Source: Pedobacter alluvionis
GTDB taxonomy: Bacteria; Bacteroidota; Bacteroidia; Sphingobacteriales; Sphingobacteriaceae
Assembly: GCF_003664035.1 (NCBI RefSeq)
Contig: NZ_RCCK01000015.1
Location: 62,001 to 126,000, forward strand
Direction of reading: 5' to 3'
DNA: 64,000 nucleotides
Below, in pieces: positions 24,327 to 32,350 of this stretch (positions within the stretch are counted from its first letter, which is position 1; each line of letters begins with the position of its first letter). A program made the translations under genes and the position numbers. The notes beneath the pieces were generated by a model, which saw only the letters and a program-made list of their open reading frames with translations, was not told the DNA's origin and ran no database searches.

Positions 24327-26027
24327 TTAAAGACCTTCCCCAAATTTATAAAATGGAGCAACACTTACTGGTAATTTACCTGTTGGTACTAATCTATTAT
24401 TAATTACTGCTGCTGCAGAAATCTGCATGAAATCTTCTTTCTGATAGGCTACCACTAAACCTTTGCTATTTTCTAGTCCAGATAAGCCAGCGAGGTTATA
24501 TGGATTTGCAAACAAGGCAAAAACAGCATTTTTAGCTGATAATTCTTTAATAAAATTCTTTACACCTGCATTTAGAGGCATGTTATTAGCAGGTCTTGAT
24601 CTGTTATCGTGAATGCCTACAATCACCTGATCAAATGCGCCGATTTCACGGGCAATGTTCGAAATCTGTGTGGCACTGGCATCTTTATCCAATACATAAT
24701 AAACAGAGTTGTAATATCCTTTCGAAACCTCTTTTTGGAAAGTGGTAACCGAAGGCACGCCAATGCTGATAATGGCCGTTCTTCTGATCGGGATGAGGCG
24801 TTTGATATAATCTTTACCTTTTAACAGCGTTACTGATGCATTGGCCAGTTCCTGTACCAAAGCATTGCTTGTGTTGCGGTTTACACCAGCAACAATACCT
24901 TGGGTTACGATGGTATCGCGCTTGGCTAAGCCAGCCCAATATTTTGCAGTTAGGATCTTACGTACACTTTGATCAATTTCGGCCATACTTACGCGATTCT
25001 GCCTTACAGCTTTACGCACCAGTTTGATGGCTCTATCGCTATTTTCTGATAGTTCTATGATGTCGTTACCGGCAATAATGCCCATTAAATCAGCTTCGCC
25101 ATCTTTAAAGTATTTTACCACACCTTTCATATCCATTGCATCCGAAATGATCAGCCCTTTAAAACCTAATTTCTGCTTTAAAATACCCGTTACAATCGGC
25201 TTGGAAAGTGTAGAAGGTAAATTTGGCGTGTTATCTAATGAGGGAATGTTCATGTGTGCAATCATTACTCCCGAAGCACCTTGTTTAATCAGCTCTTTAA
25301 AAGGATACATTTCTAAAGTATCCAGGCGTGTAGCGGAGAAAGTAAGCTGCGGTAAATCATAATGCGAATCTACATCAGTATCGCCATGACCAGGGAAATG
25401 TTTCAACGTGGTTAATAAACCACCATCCTGCATGCCTTTCATATAAGCGGCAACCTTATTGGCCACATTATATTTGTTTTCGCCGAAAGAACGGTAATTG
25501 ATTACGGGGTTTTTAGGGTTATTATTGATATCTGCATCAGGAGCTAAATTCATCTGCATCCCCATCCGCTTGTAATCTTTGGCCACTTCAAGACCCATTT
25601 TATACAATAACTCTTTGTTTTGAATGGCACCCAAAGTCATTTGATAAGGATAAGAAATGGTACTATCCAAACGCATGCCCAAGCCCCATTCTCCATCGTT
25701 TGCTACAATAAGTGGCACTCTACTTAGTTTCTGATAGGCATTGGTGGCTAAAACTTGTCGGCCAGGACCTCCCTGAAAAAAGATCACTCCGCCCAATTGT
25801 TCTTTTTTAATTACCTGACCAACAGAATCGGTATATTTTTTCCCCAGATTGGTATGTGCCCTAACGAAGAACATCTGCGCAATACGCTCTCTGCGATTAA
25901 GTCTGTTAAAAACCGAATCAACCCATTTCGGTTGGTTGGCCAATAATTCTAAATAGGTTTTTTGTTGCGCACTTACAGAAAATGCAGTGCCGAAAAGGGC
26001 AATAAGTATAAATAAATTTTTTCTCAC
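24327..26027 (-). CDS. Glycoside hydrolase family 3, NagZ-type beta-N-acetylhexosaminidase
   Basis: 566 aa with a signal peptide (MRKNLFILIALFGTAFSVSA). The GH3 barrel contains KHFPGHGDTDVDSH, the His/Asp loop that marks NagZ-type enzymes, and LIISDAMDM with the nucleophile Asp. A C-terminal Rossmann-like domain (TVLLKGKDYI..., PTGKLPVSVAPFY) completes it. It would remove GlcNAc from peptidoglycan fragments or other beta-GlcNAc substrates in the periplasm. Many Bacteroidota homologues continue into a serine beta-lactamase-like domain (about 980 aa); this one ends naturally after FYKFGEGL, beside a terminator. The start is GTG 26027, as no ATG fits. Confidence 0.87.
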   Translation of the reverse strand: MRKNLFILIALFGTAFSVSAQQKTYLELLANQPKWVDSVFNRLNRRERIAQMFFVRAHTNLGKKYTDSVGQVIKKEQLGGVIFFQGGPGRQVLATNAYQKLSRVPLIVANDGEWGLGMRLDSTISYPYQMTLGAIQNKELLYKMGLEVAKDYKRMGMQMNLAPDADINNNPKNPVINYRSFGENKYNVANKVAAYMKGMQDGGLLTTLKHFPGHGDTDVDSHYDLPQLTFSATRLDTLEMYPFKELIKQGASGVMIAHMNIPSLDNTPNLPSTLSKPIVTGILKQKLGFKGLIISDAMDMKGVVKYFKDGEADLMGIIAGNDIIELSENSDRAIKLVRKAVRQNRVSMAEIDQSVRKILTAKYWAGLAKRDTIVTQGIVAGVNRNTSNALVQELANASVTLLKGKDYIKRLIPIRRTAIISIGVPSVTTFQKEVSKGYYNSVYYVLDKDASATQISNIAREIGAFDQVIVGIHDNRSRPANNMPLNAGVKNFIKELSAKNAVFALFANPYNLAGLSGLENSKGLVVAYQKEDFMQISAAAVINNRLVPTGKLPVSVAPFYKFGEGL

Positions 26028-26163
26028 GTGTTTGTTGTATCAGCCGCTAAATTAATCATCAAAAGGTGAATTAAACAAAAACCAATCCAAGTAATCGATT
26101 TAATACAATATGTTGTAAGTTGTTGCTTTTAGCTGTGGTAAAGTTTAGAATTATTGATGTCCG

Positions 26164-26766
26164 TTATTTGTACATTCCTTTTCCTTCGATGAAATCGATC
26201 ACCTTATCGGGTAGGAAAAATTGGATATTCTTTTTCTCCTTTATGGCCTTGCGGATAAAGGTGGAGGATATTTCCATTAAAGGGGTATTGGTAAAAGTAA
26301 TTGCAGGATGGTTTTCCCATTCGCTAACATTTGCTCCAGGACGGGGATACACATAAATCTGGTAGTTTTTTAACAATACTTCGTAGTTTTTCCATTTTTT
26401 AAATGAAACAAGGTTATCGGCACCCATAATCAATACAAATTCTTTTTCAGGGTATTTTTCGTGGAGATAAATAAGTGTATCAATAGTGTAAGAAGGTTGC
26501 GGTAATGAAAATTCAATATCACTTACGCGGATATGTTCTGCATTTTCAGTAGCCAGTTTGGCCATTTCCAAGCGATCATACATATTGGTTAAACCACTTT
26601 TATCTTTCAAAGGGTTATGGGGAGATACCACCAGCCATATTTCATCAAGTGTCGTGTGGTTGGCCATGTAATTGGCAATAATTAAATGCCCGGTATGGAT
26701 GGGGTTATATGAACCAAAGAAAAGACCAGTTTTCAGTTTATAATTTTCAGTATTATTGATCGTCAT
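26164..26766 (-). CDS. nadD: Nicotinate-nucleotide adenylyltransferase
   Basis: 200 aa from ATG 26766. KTGLFFGSYNPIHTGHLIIA carries the HxGH nucleotidyltransferase motif; ISSTFIRKAIKEKKNI is the ISxTxIR motif; LIMGADNLVSFKKWKNYE is the usual central stretch. NadD adenylates nicotinate mononucleotide, the common step of NAD synthesis. It is the last gene of yicC-gmk-nadD. The start codon lies in the end of a palindromic element; homologues normally start at MKTGLFFG, so here ten residues (MTINNTENYK) precede that point. Confidence 0.92.
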   Translation of the reverse strand: MTINNTENYKLKTGLFFGSYNPIHTGHLIIANYMANHTTLDEIWLVVSPHNPLKDKSGLTNMYDRLEMAKLATENAEHIRVSDIEFSLPQPSYTIDTLIYLHEKYPEKEFVLIMGADNLVSFKKWKNYEVLLKNYQIYVYPRPGANVSEWENHPAITFTNTPLMEISSTFIRKAIKEKKNIQFFLPDKVIDFIEGKGMYK

Positions 26767-26858
26767 TGCGAGGCTGTGTTGAGGGAGCCGAAGCAATCTA
26801 CCTGTAAAAGATTGCTTCACCCTTATACGCTTTTCCATCGCTGCAGTTCGCAATGACG
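26761..26858. repeat. Palindromic element overlapping the nadD start
   Basis: The outer arms CGTCATTGCGAG and CGCAATGACG pair, and an inner pair GAAGCAATCT (26790-26799) / AGATTGCTTC (26809-26818) forms a second stem. The ATG of nadD (26766-26764) is part of the left arm. It separates nadD from the DUF2281 gene. The design matches the dispersed elements of the window but the sequence is a separate subfamily. Confidence 0.8.
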
Positions 26859-26867
26859 GATTTATTT

Positions 26868-27059
26868 TTAAATCAAATTTAATGGTTCATCAAAATCAGC
26901 ATTCATTTTAAAGAAATCTTTGGCATAGCCAAATTGTCTTTCTTTCAGTTTCTTACTGTCTTTCGACTTTTTCTTTAGGGATGAGACAAAATCAGACACT
27001 TGCTTCTTCAAGTCTGAAGGCAATGAAGATATTTGGCTATATAATTGAATATCAGTCAT
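26868..27059 (-). CDS. DUF2281 small protein, probably truncated
   Basis: 63 aa from ATG 27059 (a GTG one codon earlier is also in frame). TDIQLYSQISSLPSDLKKQV and KERQFGYAKDFFKMNADFDEPL are typical DUF2281 sequence, a VapB-like antitoxin family in which the tail normally continues after DEPL with an acidic-aromatic segment. Here it ends DEPLNLI, nine nt from a palindromic element. This suggests that insertion replaced the last few codons. No toxin gene is beside it, only gmk upstream and nadD downstream. Confidence 0.7.
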   Translation of the reverse strand: MTDIQLYSQISSLPSDLKKQVSDFVSSLKKKSKDSKKLKERQFGYAKDFFKMNADFDEPLNLI

Positions 27060-27095
27060 CACTCAAATATAAAGATTTCTACTTTCTTTAGAAAA

Positions 27096-27662
27096 CTATT
27101 TCTTCAAAAAATCTCCGACCAACTTCTCCGCTTCTGCACAAGCTGTACTCAGATCGTAATTTTTTAAAATCACATCAAACTTATCTGCATAAAGCAGTTC
27201 TTTTTCAGCTTTAATAAAACGTTCCTGTAATTTCTCCGGACTATCTGTTCCGCGACCACTTAAACGTTCTTTTAAAACATCTAGTGAGGGTGGTTGAACA
27301 AAAATGGCTAAAGCATCTTCTTCATATTTTCTTTTCAAACGGATACCGCCTTCTACATCAATATCGAAAATCACATGTTTTCCATCATTCCAGATACGCT
27401 CGATTTCGGAGCGTAAGGTGCCATAAAAAGTTCCGTTATAAACCTCTTCAAACTCCACAAATTCCTGGCGGGCTACTTTGTGTAAAAACTCTTCCTTGCT
27501 AATAAAATAATAATCGTTTTCATGTGTTTCAGCACCTCTCAATTCGCGGGTAGTCGCAGAAATAGAGAAGCTCAGCTCAGGAAATTTCGTTAATAAATGA
27601 TGTACTATAGTGGTTTTACCTGCTCCTGATGGTGCCGAAAATATGATTAATTTGCCTTGCAT
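27096..27662 (-). CDS. gmk: Guanylate kinase
   Basis: 188 aa. P-loop FSAPSGAGKTTIVHHLL at residues 8-24, GMP-binding SISATTRELRGAE and ENDYYFISKEEFLH, and LERLSGRGTDSPEK in the lid region. It converts GMP to GDP with ATP. The family length is standard (about 190). It lies 58 nt after yicC, and a short hairpin-forming gap separates them; both are probably cotranscribed with nadD. Confidence 0.96.
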   Translation of the reverse strand: MQGKLIIFSAPSGAGKTTIVHHLLTKFPELSFSISATTRELRGAETHENDYYFISKEEFLHKVARQEFVEFEEVYNGTFYGTLRSEIERIWNDGKHVIFDIDVEGGIRLKRKYEEDALAIFVQPPSLDVLKERLSGRGTDSPEKLQERFIKAEKELLYADKFDVILKNYDLSTACAEAEKLVGDFLKK

Positions 27663-27720
27663 TTTTTAAAGTTTTGCGATTGGCGTCTGGCGTTAAGCGC
27701 TTGTCGCTTTCCGCCTAACG

Positions 27721-28596
27721 CTACAACACATTCAGTAATTGTTCTTTTATCTTCTCTAATTCTTCTTTCATACCTACAACAAACTGTTGCATTTGGGCAT
27801 CATTTGCTTTTGCTCCCATAGTATTAATCTCACGTCCAATTTCCTGAGAAATGAACCCCATTTTTTTACCATTTGCCTCTTTGCTTGCCAAAGTTTGCAA
27901 GAAATAATCGCAGTGGCTTTTTAAACGTGTTTTTTCTTCAGTGATGTCGATTTTATCGATGTAATAAATCAATTCCTGTTCGAAACGGTTCTGATCGATA
28001 TTTACTTTGCCTACGGCATCGTCTAAAAACTGAGTAAATTTATCGCGGATTGCAGTAATCCTTTTAGGTTCTAATTCCTCAACTGATTTGAAATATGAAA
28101 GAATGTTTTTAATTCTCAGTTCTAAATCGGCTTTTAAAACTGAGCCTTCATCTTCTCTGAATTTGTTAAAATTAGCCAAAGCCGAGTTGAAAATCTGAAA
28201 TAAATTGTTCCACTCATCTTCACTTACACTTTCTTCCTTGTAACTGATTACATCAGGAAAAGTTAATGCAGTTTGCAACAAGTTACTGCTGTCAGCCCCT
28301 AATTCGTTGTTAACGGCAATAAGCTGTTTGTAGTAATGACTTAATAGTGCGGTATTGATGGTCGCACCTGTAACTTCGCCATTGGTGCGTTCTACATTGA
28401 TGCTTAAACTTACTTTTCCTCTTTCGATATCTTTACTACAGATGTTGCGCAGAATCAACTCTTTATCAGAAAAAGCTTTAGGATATTTTAAATTCAGCTC
28501 CAGAAATTTACTGTTGAGCGATTTGATTTCGACACTATACTTTGCGTTTGCATAATCGGCTGTTGCTAAGCCGTATCCTGTCATGGATTTTATCAT
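27721..28596 (-). CDS. YicC/YloC-family endoribonuclease
   Basis: 291 aa from ATG 28596 (MIKSMTGYG), the canonical start of the family. A conserved N-terminal domain (SVEIKSLNSKFLELNLKYP) and a C-terminal DUF1732 (FISQEIGREINTMGAKANDA) are both complete. YicC-type enzymes cleave RNA, and in E. coli affect small RNA stability. It heads the yicC-gmk-nadD cluster. Its promoter -7 box ends 3 nt before this ATG, so the mRNA would be leaderless, or translation starts at the second Met (28584). Confidence 0.9.
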   Translation of the reverse strand: MIKSMTGYGLATADYANAKYSVEIKSLNSKFLELNLKYPKAFSDKELILRNICSKDIERGKVSLSINVERTNGEVTGATINTALLSHYYKQLIAVNNELGADSSNLLQTALTFPDVISYKEESVSEDEWNNLFQIFNSALANFNKFREDEGSVLKADLELRIKNILSYFKSVEELEPKRITAIRDKFTQFLDDAVGKVNIDQNRFEQELIYYIDKIDITEEKTRLKSHCDYFLQTLASKEANGKKMGFISQEIGREINTMGAKANDAQMQQFVVGMKEELEKIKEQLLNVL

Positions 28597-28599
28597 GCG

Positions 28600-28630
28600 C
28601 AAAGATAGGGTTTTAAGCCGAAAGGAGAAA
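28600..28630 (-). promoter_or_regulatory. Promoter of yicC-gmk-nadD, abutting the start codon
   Basis: Minus strand: TTTC (28630-28627), 19 nt, TATCTTTG (28607-28600). The -7 box is perfect and the -33 box has one mismatch. Only 3 nt separate the box from ATG 28596. Confidence 0.65.
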
Positions 28631-28743
28631 TAATAATGGGAAAGGAGCGGAGCTATAGCTCGTATAATAAAACATTTTTTATTTAGAAAATCAGCGTTTA
28701 GTGTTTCTTTGAGAAATTGCAGCCCCGCTTTATGCTTTATCCC

Positions 28744-28875
28744 AATGTCATTAAGTTAAGGGTTTTTAGCCACAGATGAGCACAGATAAACACGGATTTT
28801 CATATCTGTGCGTGCATCCTTCCTATCTGTGATTAAATTATTTTCTTATGCCTAATGTCTTAACTTAATGACATT
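28744..28875. repeat. Nested inverted repeat carrying family B (copy 2)
   Basis: Perfect 17-bp outer arms (AATGTCATTAAGTTAAG at 28744-28760 and its complement at 28859-28875) enclose a 98-nt centre. That centre contains the CCACAGATG..CACAGAT / ATCTGTG words of family B. The layout suggests one mobile palindrome inserted inside another. It occupies part of a 550-bp gene-free gap (28603-29151); the remainder, 28876-29151, holds no frame that I can support. Confidence 0.75.
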
Positions 28876-29151
28876 GCACTTTACACCGATGAAAAATCTG
28901 GATGCCCGCTGCATCCGATAGTTATCAATCGGGTTATGTACAATGTGGAGTAGTTTTTGGCAGGAGCCTGTTACCTACAGGGTATAGAACCTTTGTCCAT
29001 AAATTAGGGAAAACGATAAGCATGAGCATCAAGAATATAATGCCGAATACAGTAGATAAAATCCGCCAATAATTTTCTCATAGGCATTAACGTTTCTTTA
29101 ACAGTTTGCAAGGTTAACAAATGTTAATTTTACAAAAAATATCTTATAGAT

Positions 29152-29865
29152 ATGAAAGCATTTTTGATCATGTTATCACTTTCATTGCTATTGTTCATTT
29201 TACCTAAAAAAACGCTCGCTCAAATTACATCAGCAAAAGGAGTTATTTTAGAAAAAGGAACCCAGATCCGTATTGCTTTAGCTGTAGTGACCAATATTAA
29301 TAATAAACAAGCTGTAGGAAGTAACGATATGGGGTTCTTTCAGGTAAAAGCCAAACCAGGCGATACCCTATTGATTACAAAAAGGCATTTCGATAATATT
29401 TATGTGGTCGTGCCTGGCAATCAGGATTTGGTTATTAACTTGGTTAGAGCCGATATGCTGCTGGATGATGTAACAATTAAGGCAGAAAACAAACAACAAA
29501 ACCTATCAGCTGTTAGGTTAGAACACCGTAAGAAAACTTATTTTTATGGTAAAAAGAAAAACCCGCTTTATTATGTGCGTTACCCGTTGGCTGCAATAAT
29601 GGAGCTGTTTAGCACAGAACGGAAAAATGCAAAACGTTTTGATCGTTATTATGATAACGAGACAAAAGAGTTAGAAATAGACCGGTTTTTCAATGTTAGT
29701 CTGGTTAAAAACAACACCAGTTTAACAGGAAAGCAAATGAATAAGTTTATGTTAGATTATAGACCGAAGCATAAACAGATTAAAAACTGGAACACCTACG
29801 ATGCAGCTGATTACATCAAAAGATCTGCAAAACAGTATTTAGATACTTTAAACACCTCATTATAA
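29152..29865 (+). CDS. Secreted carboxypeptidase-regulatory-like protein, paralogue 1
   Basis: 237 aa with a signal peptide (MKAFLIMLSLSLLLFILPKK, then TLAQ). The first domain (SAKGVILEKGTQIRIALAVV, then GSNDMGFFQVKAKPGDTL) resembles the carboxypeptidase-D regulatory / transthyretin-like beta-sandwich that also begins SusC proteins. The second half is basic and helical (KKNPLYYVRYPLAAIMELFS) and ends in a conserved motif with KNNTSLTG and YIKRSAKQYLDTL. First of three adjacent homologues. No function is known to me; the periplasm or outer membrane is likely. Confidence 0.8.
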   Translation: MKAFLIMLSLSLLLFILPKKTLAQITSAKGVILEKGTQIRIALAVVTNINNKQAVGSNDMGFFQVKAKPGDTLLITKRHFDNIYVVVPGNQDLVINLVRADMLLDDVTIKAENKQQNLSAVRLEHRKKTYFYGKKKNPLYYVRYPLAAIMELFSTERKNAKRFDRYYDNETKELEIDRFFNVSLVKNNTSLTGKQMNKFMLDYRPKHKQIKNWNTYDAADYIKRSAKQYLDTLNTSL

Positions 29866-29868
29866 TAA

Positions 29869-30585
29869 ATGAAATATTTAAAATCTATTCTGTTACTCAT
29901 TATTTTATTGCAAGGCTTAGCCGTCACGGCACAGGATTTTGTGCTGAAAGGTGTCGTGATTGAAAAAGGTTCAAATGTGCGGATTGCTCTGGCCAGTATT
30001 ACGAACATCCGCAGTAAGACGGGCGCAACCAGTAACGATATTGGCATATTTCAGTTAAATGCCCGGATTGGAGATACACTGTTCATTCAAAAAAGAAATC
30101 TGAATGAGCAAAAAATAGTGGTTAAAACAAATGATGACCTGGTTGTTTATCTGATCAGGGGAAGTACCATGCTAGATGAGGTTACAGTTAAAGGGCAGAC
30201 CAAAAAACAAGAAATGGAGAGCATAAAAATAGACCTTAGAAGAAATGGTTCATTTTATGCCGGTAAACCACCATTAATTCTGCTAAACCCATTTGGAGGA
30301 AATCCGATAACATTTTTTTATGAGCTTTTTGGAAAAACGCCAACCAGAGCACGTAATTTTAACCGTTATTATAAAAAAGAGCTAAGTTTGATCGAGGTAG
30401 ACAAATTTTTCAATAAAAGTTTGGTGACGAATAATACTTCCTTAACCGGGAAAGATCTGGACAAGTTTTTGCTTGATTATTACCCAACACGCAGCATGAC
30501 TCTTAATTGGAGCAATTACGATGCTGTTAAATATATCAAAGAATCGGCTAAGAAATATACAGATACTTTGAAACACACAAATTAA
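29869..30585 (+). CDS. Secreted carboxypeptidase-regulatory-like protein, paralogue 2
   Basis: 238 aa, starting 3 nt after paralogue 1. The signal peptide is MKYLKSILLLIILLQGLAVT followed by AQ. It shares with its neighbours GVVIEKGSNVRIALASITNI, SNDIGIFQLNARIGDTLFI, the VVYLIRGSTMLDEVTVKG hinge, the FNRYY/EVDKFFN region and the tail NNTSLTGKDLDKFLLDYYP. The central helix is Pro/Phe/Gly-rich (LNPFGGNPITFFYELFG), which may contact membrane. The tight spacing implies one transcript. Confidence 0.8.
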   Translation: MKYLKSILLLIILLQGLAVTAQDFVLKGVVIEKGSNVRIALASITNIRSKTGATSNDIGIFQLNARIGDTLFIQKRNLNEQKIVVKTNDDLVVYLIRGSTMLDEVTVKGQTKKQEMESIKIDLRRNGSFYAGKPPLILLNPFGGNPITFFYELFGKTPTRARNFNRYYKKELSLIEVDKFFNKSLVTNNTSLTGKDLDKFLLDYYPTRSMTLNWSNYDAVKYIKESAKKYTDTLKHTN

Positions 30586-30591
30586 CACACC

Positions 30592-31302
30592 ATGAAAAAT
30601 TTTAAATTTTCCGTTATACTCTTCGTTTTTACCTCAGTCAGTTTCTTCGCAAACGCGCAGGATTTTATTGCGAAAGGTGTGGTAATCGAAAAAGGTTCAA
30701 ATATCAGAATTGCATTATCAGAAATTACAAACCTGCGGACGGGAATAGGTGTAGGAAGCAATGATATTGGTCTGTTTCAGTTAAAAGCGAGAATCGGCGA
30801 TACGTTGCTGGTAATTAAACGCGACCTAATCGATCAGCGTGTGGTAGTAAACAGCGAAAAAGATCTGGTAGTTTACCTGGTTAGAGGAAGTACCACCCTG
30901 GATGATGTAACTATCAGGGGAAATACCAAAAAACAGGATTTGGATGAAATTAAGCAGGAGTTTAAAAACAAGGGGGTTTACAACGGCGGAAAAACAACGG
31001 TTTTGTCTGCCATATTTAGCCCCTTAAATGCTTTGTATAACCTCCTTGGTAGCGATCCTAAAAATGCACGGAGATTTGGCAGGTATGCCGATAATGAAAT
31101 CAAGCAATCGCAGATTGATGTGTATTTTAATCAGAGCATTATTAAAAACAATACAGAGTTAAGAGGCGATACCTTAGAAAAGTACATGCTAAACTGCCGG
31201 CCTGAATTTGATAAAGCGCAATACTGGAACAGTTACGATTATATTAAATACATTAAAGAATCATCAAAGAAATTTACAGATACGCTGGGGAAAGGAAAGT
31301 AG
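30592..31302 (+). CDS. Secreted carboxypeptidase-regulatory-like protein, paralogue 3
   Basis: 236 aa, 6 nt after paralogue 2. The signal peptide is MKNFKFSVILFVFTSVSFFA followed by NAQ. It is closer to paralogue 2 than to 1 in the first domain (GVVIEKGSNIRIALSEITNL, SNDIGLFQLKARIGDTLLV). The end KYIKESSKKFTDTL is nearly identical to that of paralogue 2 (KYIKESAKKYTDTL). No catalytic residues stand out in any of the three. The 224-nt region that follows, up to rnc, has no gene and no clear terminator. Confidence 0.8.
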   Translation: MKNFKFSVILFVFTSVSFFANAQDFIAKGVVIEKGSNIRIALSEITNLRTGIGVGSNDIGLFQLKARIGDTLLVIKRDLIDQRVVVNSEKDLVVYLVRGSTTLDDVTIRGNTKKQDLDEIKQEFKNKGVYNGGKTTVLSAIFSPLNALYNLLGSDPKNARRFGRYADNEIKQSQIDVYFNQSIIKNNTELRGDTLEKYMLNCRPEFDKAQYWNSYDYIKYIKESSKKFTDTLGKGK

Positions 31303-31526
31303 GGATTAGCCCTGAGTTTTGAGTTGGGCATTTGGAGTCGCGGATGTTGATTGAAGATAAAATGTCGATATGTCTGAGATCAGGTATCTGATGTTTAAGC
31401 TGTGAAGAACAATTCAATAATTTAGTCAATAGGCAATTAATCAACTATCCTGACAATTTAAACAATCCCAGCAATTAAGTTTAAGATCGTAAACAGATAA
31501 ACTAATGGCAAGTGACCAGTGAAATT

Positions 31527-32255
31527 TTATATACTCAATGTTTCGCAAGCTTTTTCAGCTGCTAATTTTTCAGCGTTTTTCTTATTGTAATCTCTTCCAG
31601 TACCCACTTTTTCGCCTTCTACTACCGCGCTAATGGTAAATAGTTTGGCACTTTCGCCTTCACCATTTTCTGCCAGTTCGAACAATACATCCTTACCATG
31701 GCGTTGGCACCACTCAATTAATTTACTTTTAAAATTGGTTTCAGTAAGTTCAAGGGTATGAATATCGATATGTGGTTTTACAATTCTGCGCAATAAAAAT
31801 TCTTTGGTAAAATTGTACCCTTTATCCATATAAATGGCACCTATAATGGCTTCAAAAGCATCGCCCAACATCGAATTGTGTTTGGTTTGTATACTAACCG
31901 ATCGTTGATCAAACTGAATAAGTTTATCAAAACCAATTTTTTTCGCCAGCTGGTTTAAATTAGCCCGGTTTACAATCTTCGAGCGCATTTCGGTTAAAAA
32001 ACCTTCTTCTTTATAGGGGTAATGTTTAAAAAGCAGCTCTGCTATTACCGAACCCAGGACAGCATCGCCTAAAAATTCCAGGCGCTCGTTGCTGCTCCTG
32101 CTTCCATTTTTTAGGATTTTTGCTGCAGAACGATGCCTGAACGCCATTTTATAGAGCGTAACATTGCCTGGAACAAAACCTAAAATGTTTTTCAGCTTTT
32201 TAACAAACTCCTTTTCAGGAGAGAGATAAAGTTTATATAATTTTAATATCGGCAT
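31527..32255 (-). CDS. rnc: Ribonuclease III
   Basis: 242 aa. RNase III signature NERLEFLGDAVLGSVIAELL with the metal-binding Glu/Asp, second acidic cluster LGDAFEAIIGAIYMDKGY, and a C-terminal dsRNA-binding domain (FKSKLIEWCQRHGKDVLFEL, then KNAEKLAAEKACETL). It cuts double-stranded RNA in rRNA processing and RNA turnover. It is last in acpP-fabF-rnc, the same order as in many bacteria, though a 95-nt gap precedes it. Confidence 0.95.
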   Translation of the reverse strand: MPILKLYKLYLSPEKEFVKKLKNILGFVPGNVTLYKMAFRHRSAAKILKNGSRSSNERLEFLGDAVLGSVIAELLFKHYPYKEEGFLTEMRSKIVNRANLNQLAKKIGFDKLIQFDQRSVSIQTKHNSMLGDAFEAIIGAIYMDKGYNFTKEFLLRRIVKPHIDIHTLELTETNFKSKLIEWCQRHGKDVLFELAENGEGESAKLFTISAVVEGEKVGTGRDYNKKNAEKLAAEKACETLSI

Positions 32256-32350
32256 TAAATAAATAACACAATTAACGGCTAATCAGCATATTTAACTAAG
32301 TTATCTATTTTTAATTAGCATACAAAATTATATAGCAGTGCTGTTCTAAA

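Noticed and set aside
26767..26853. 29-residue longer NadD
   Set aside because: Those codons are read through the palindromic element and are not like any NadD N-terminus.
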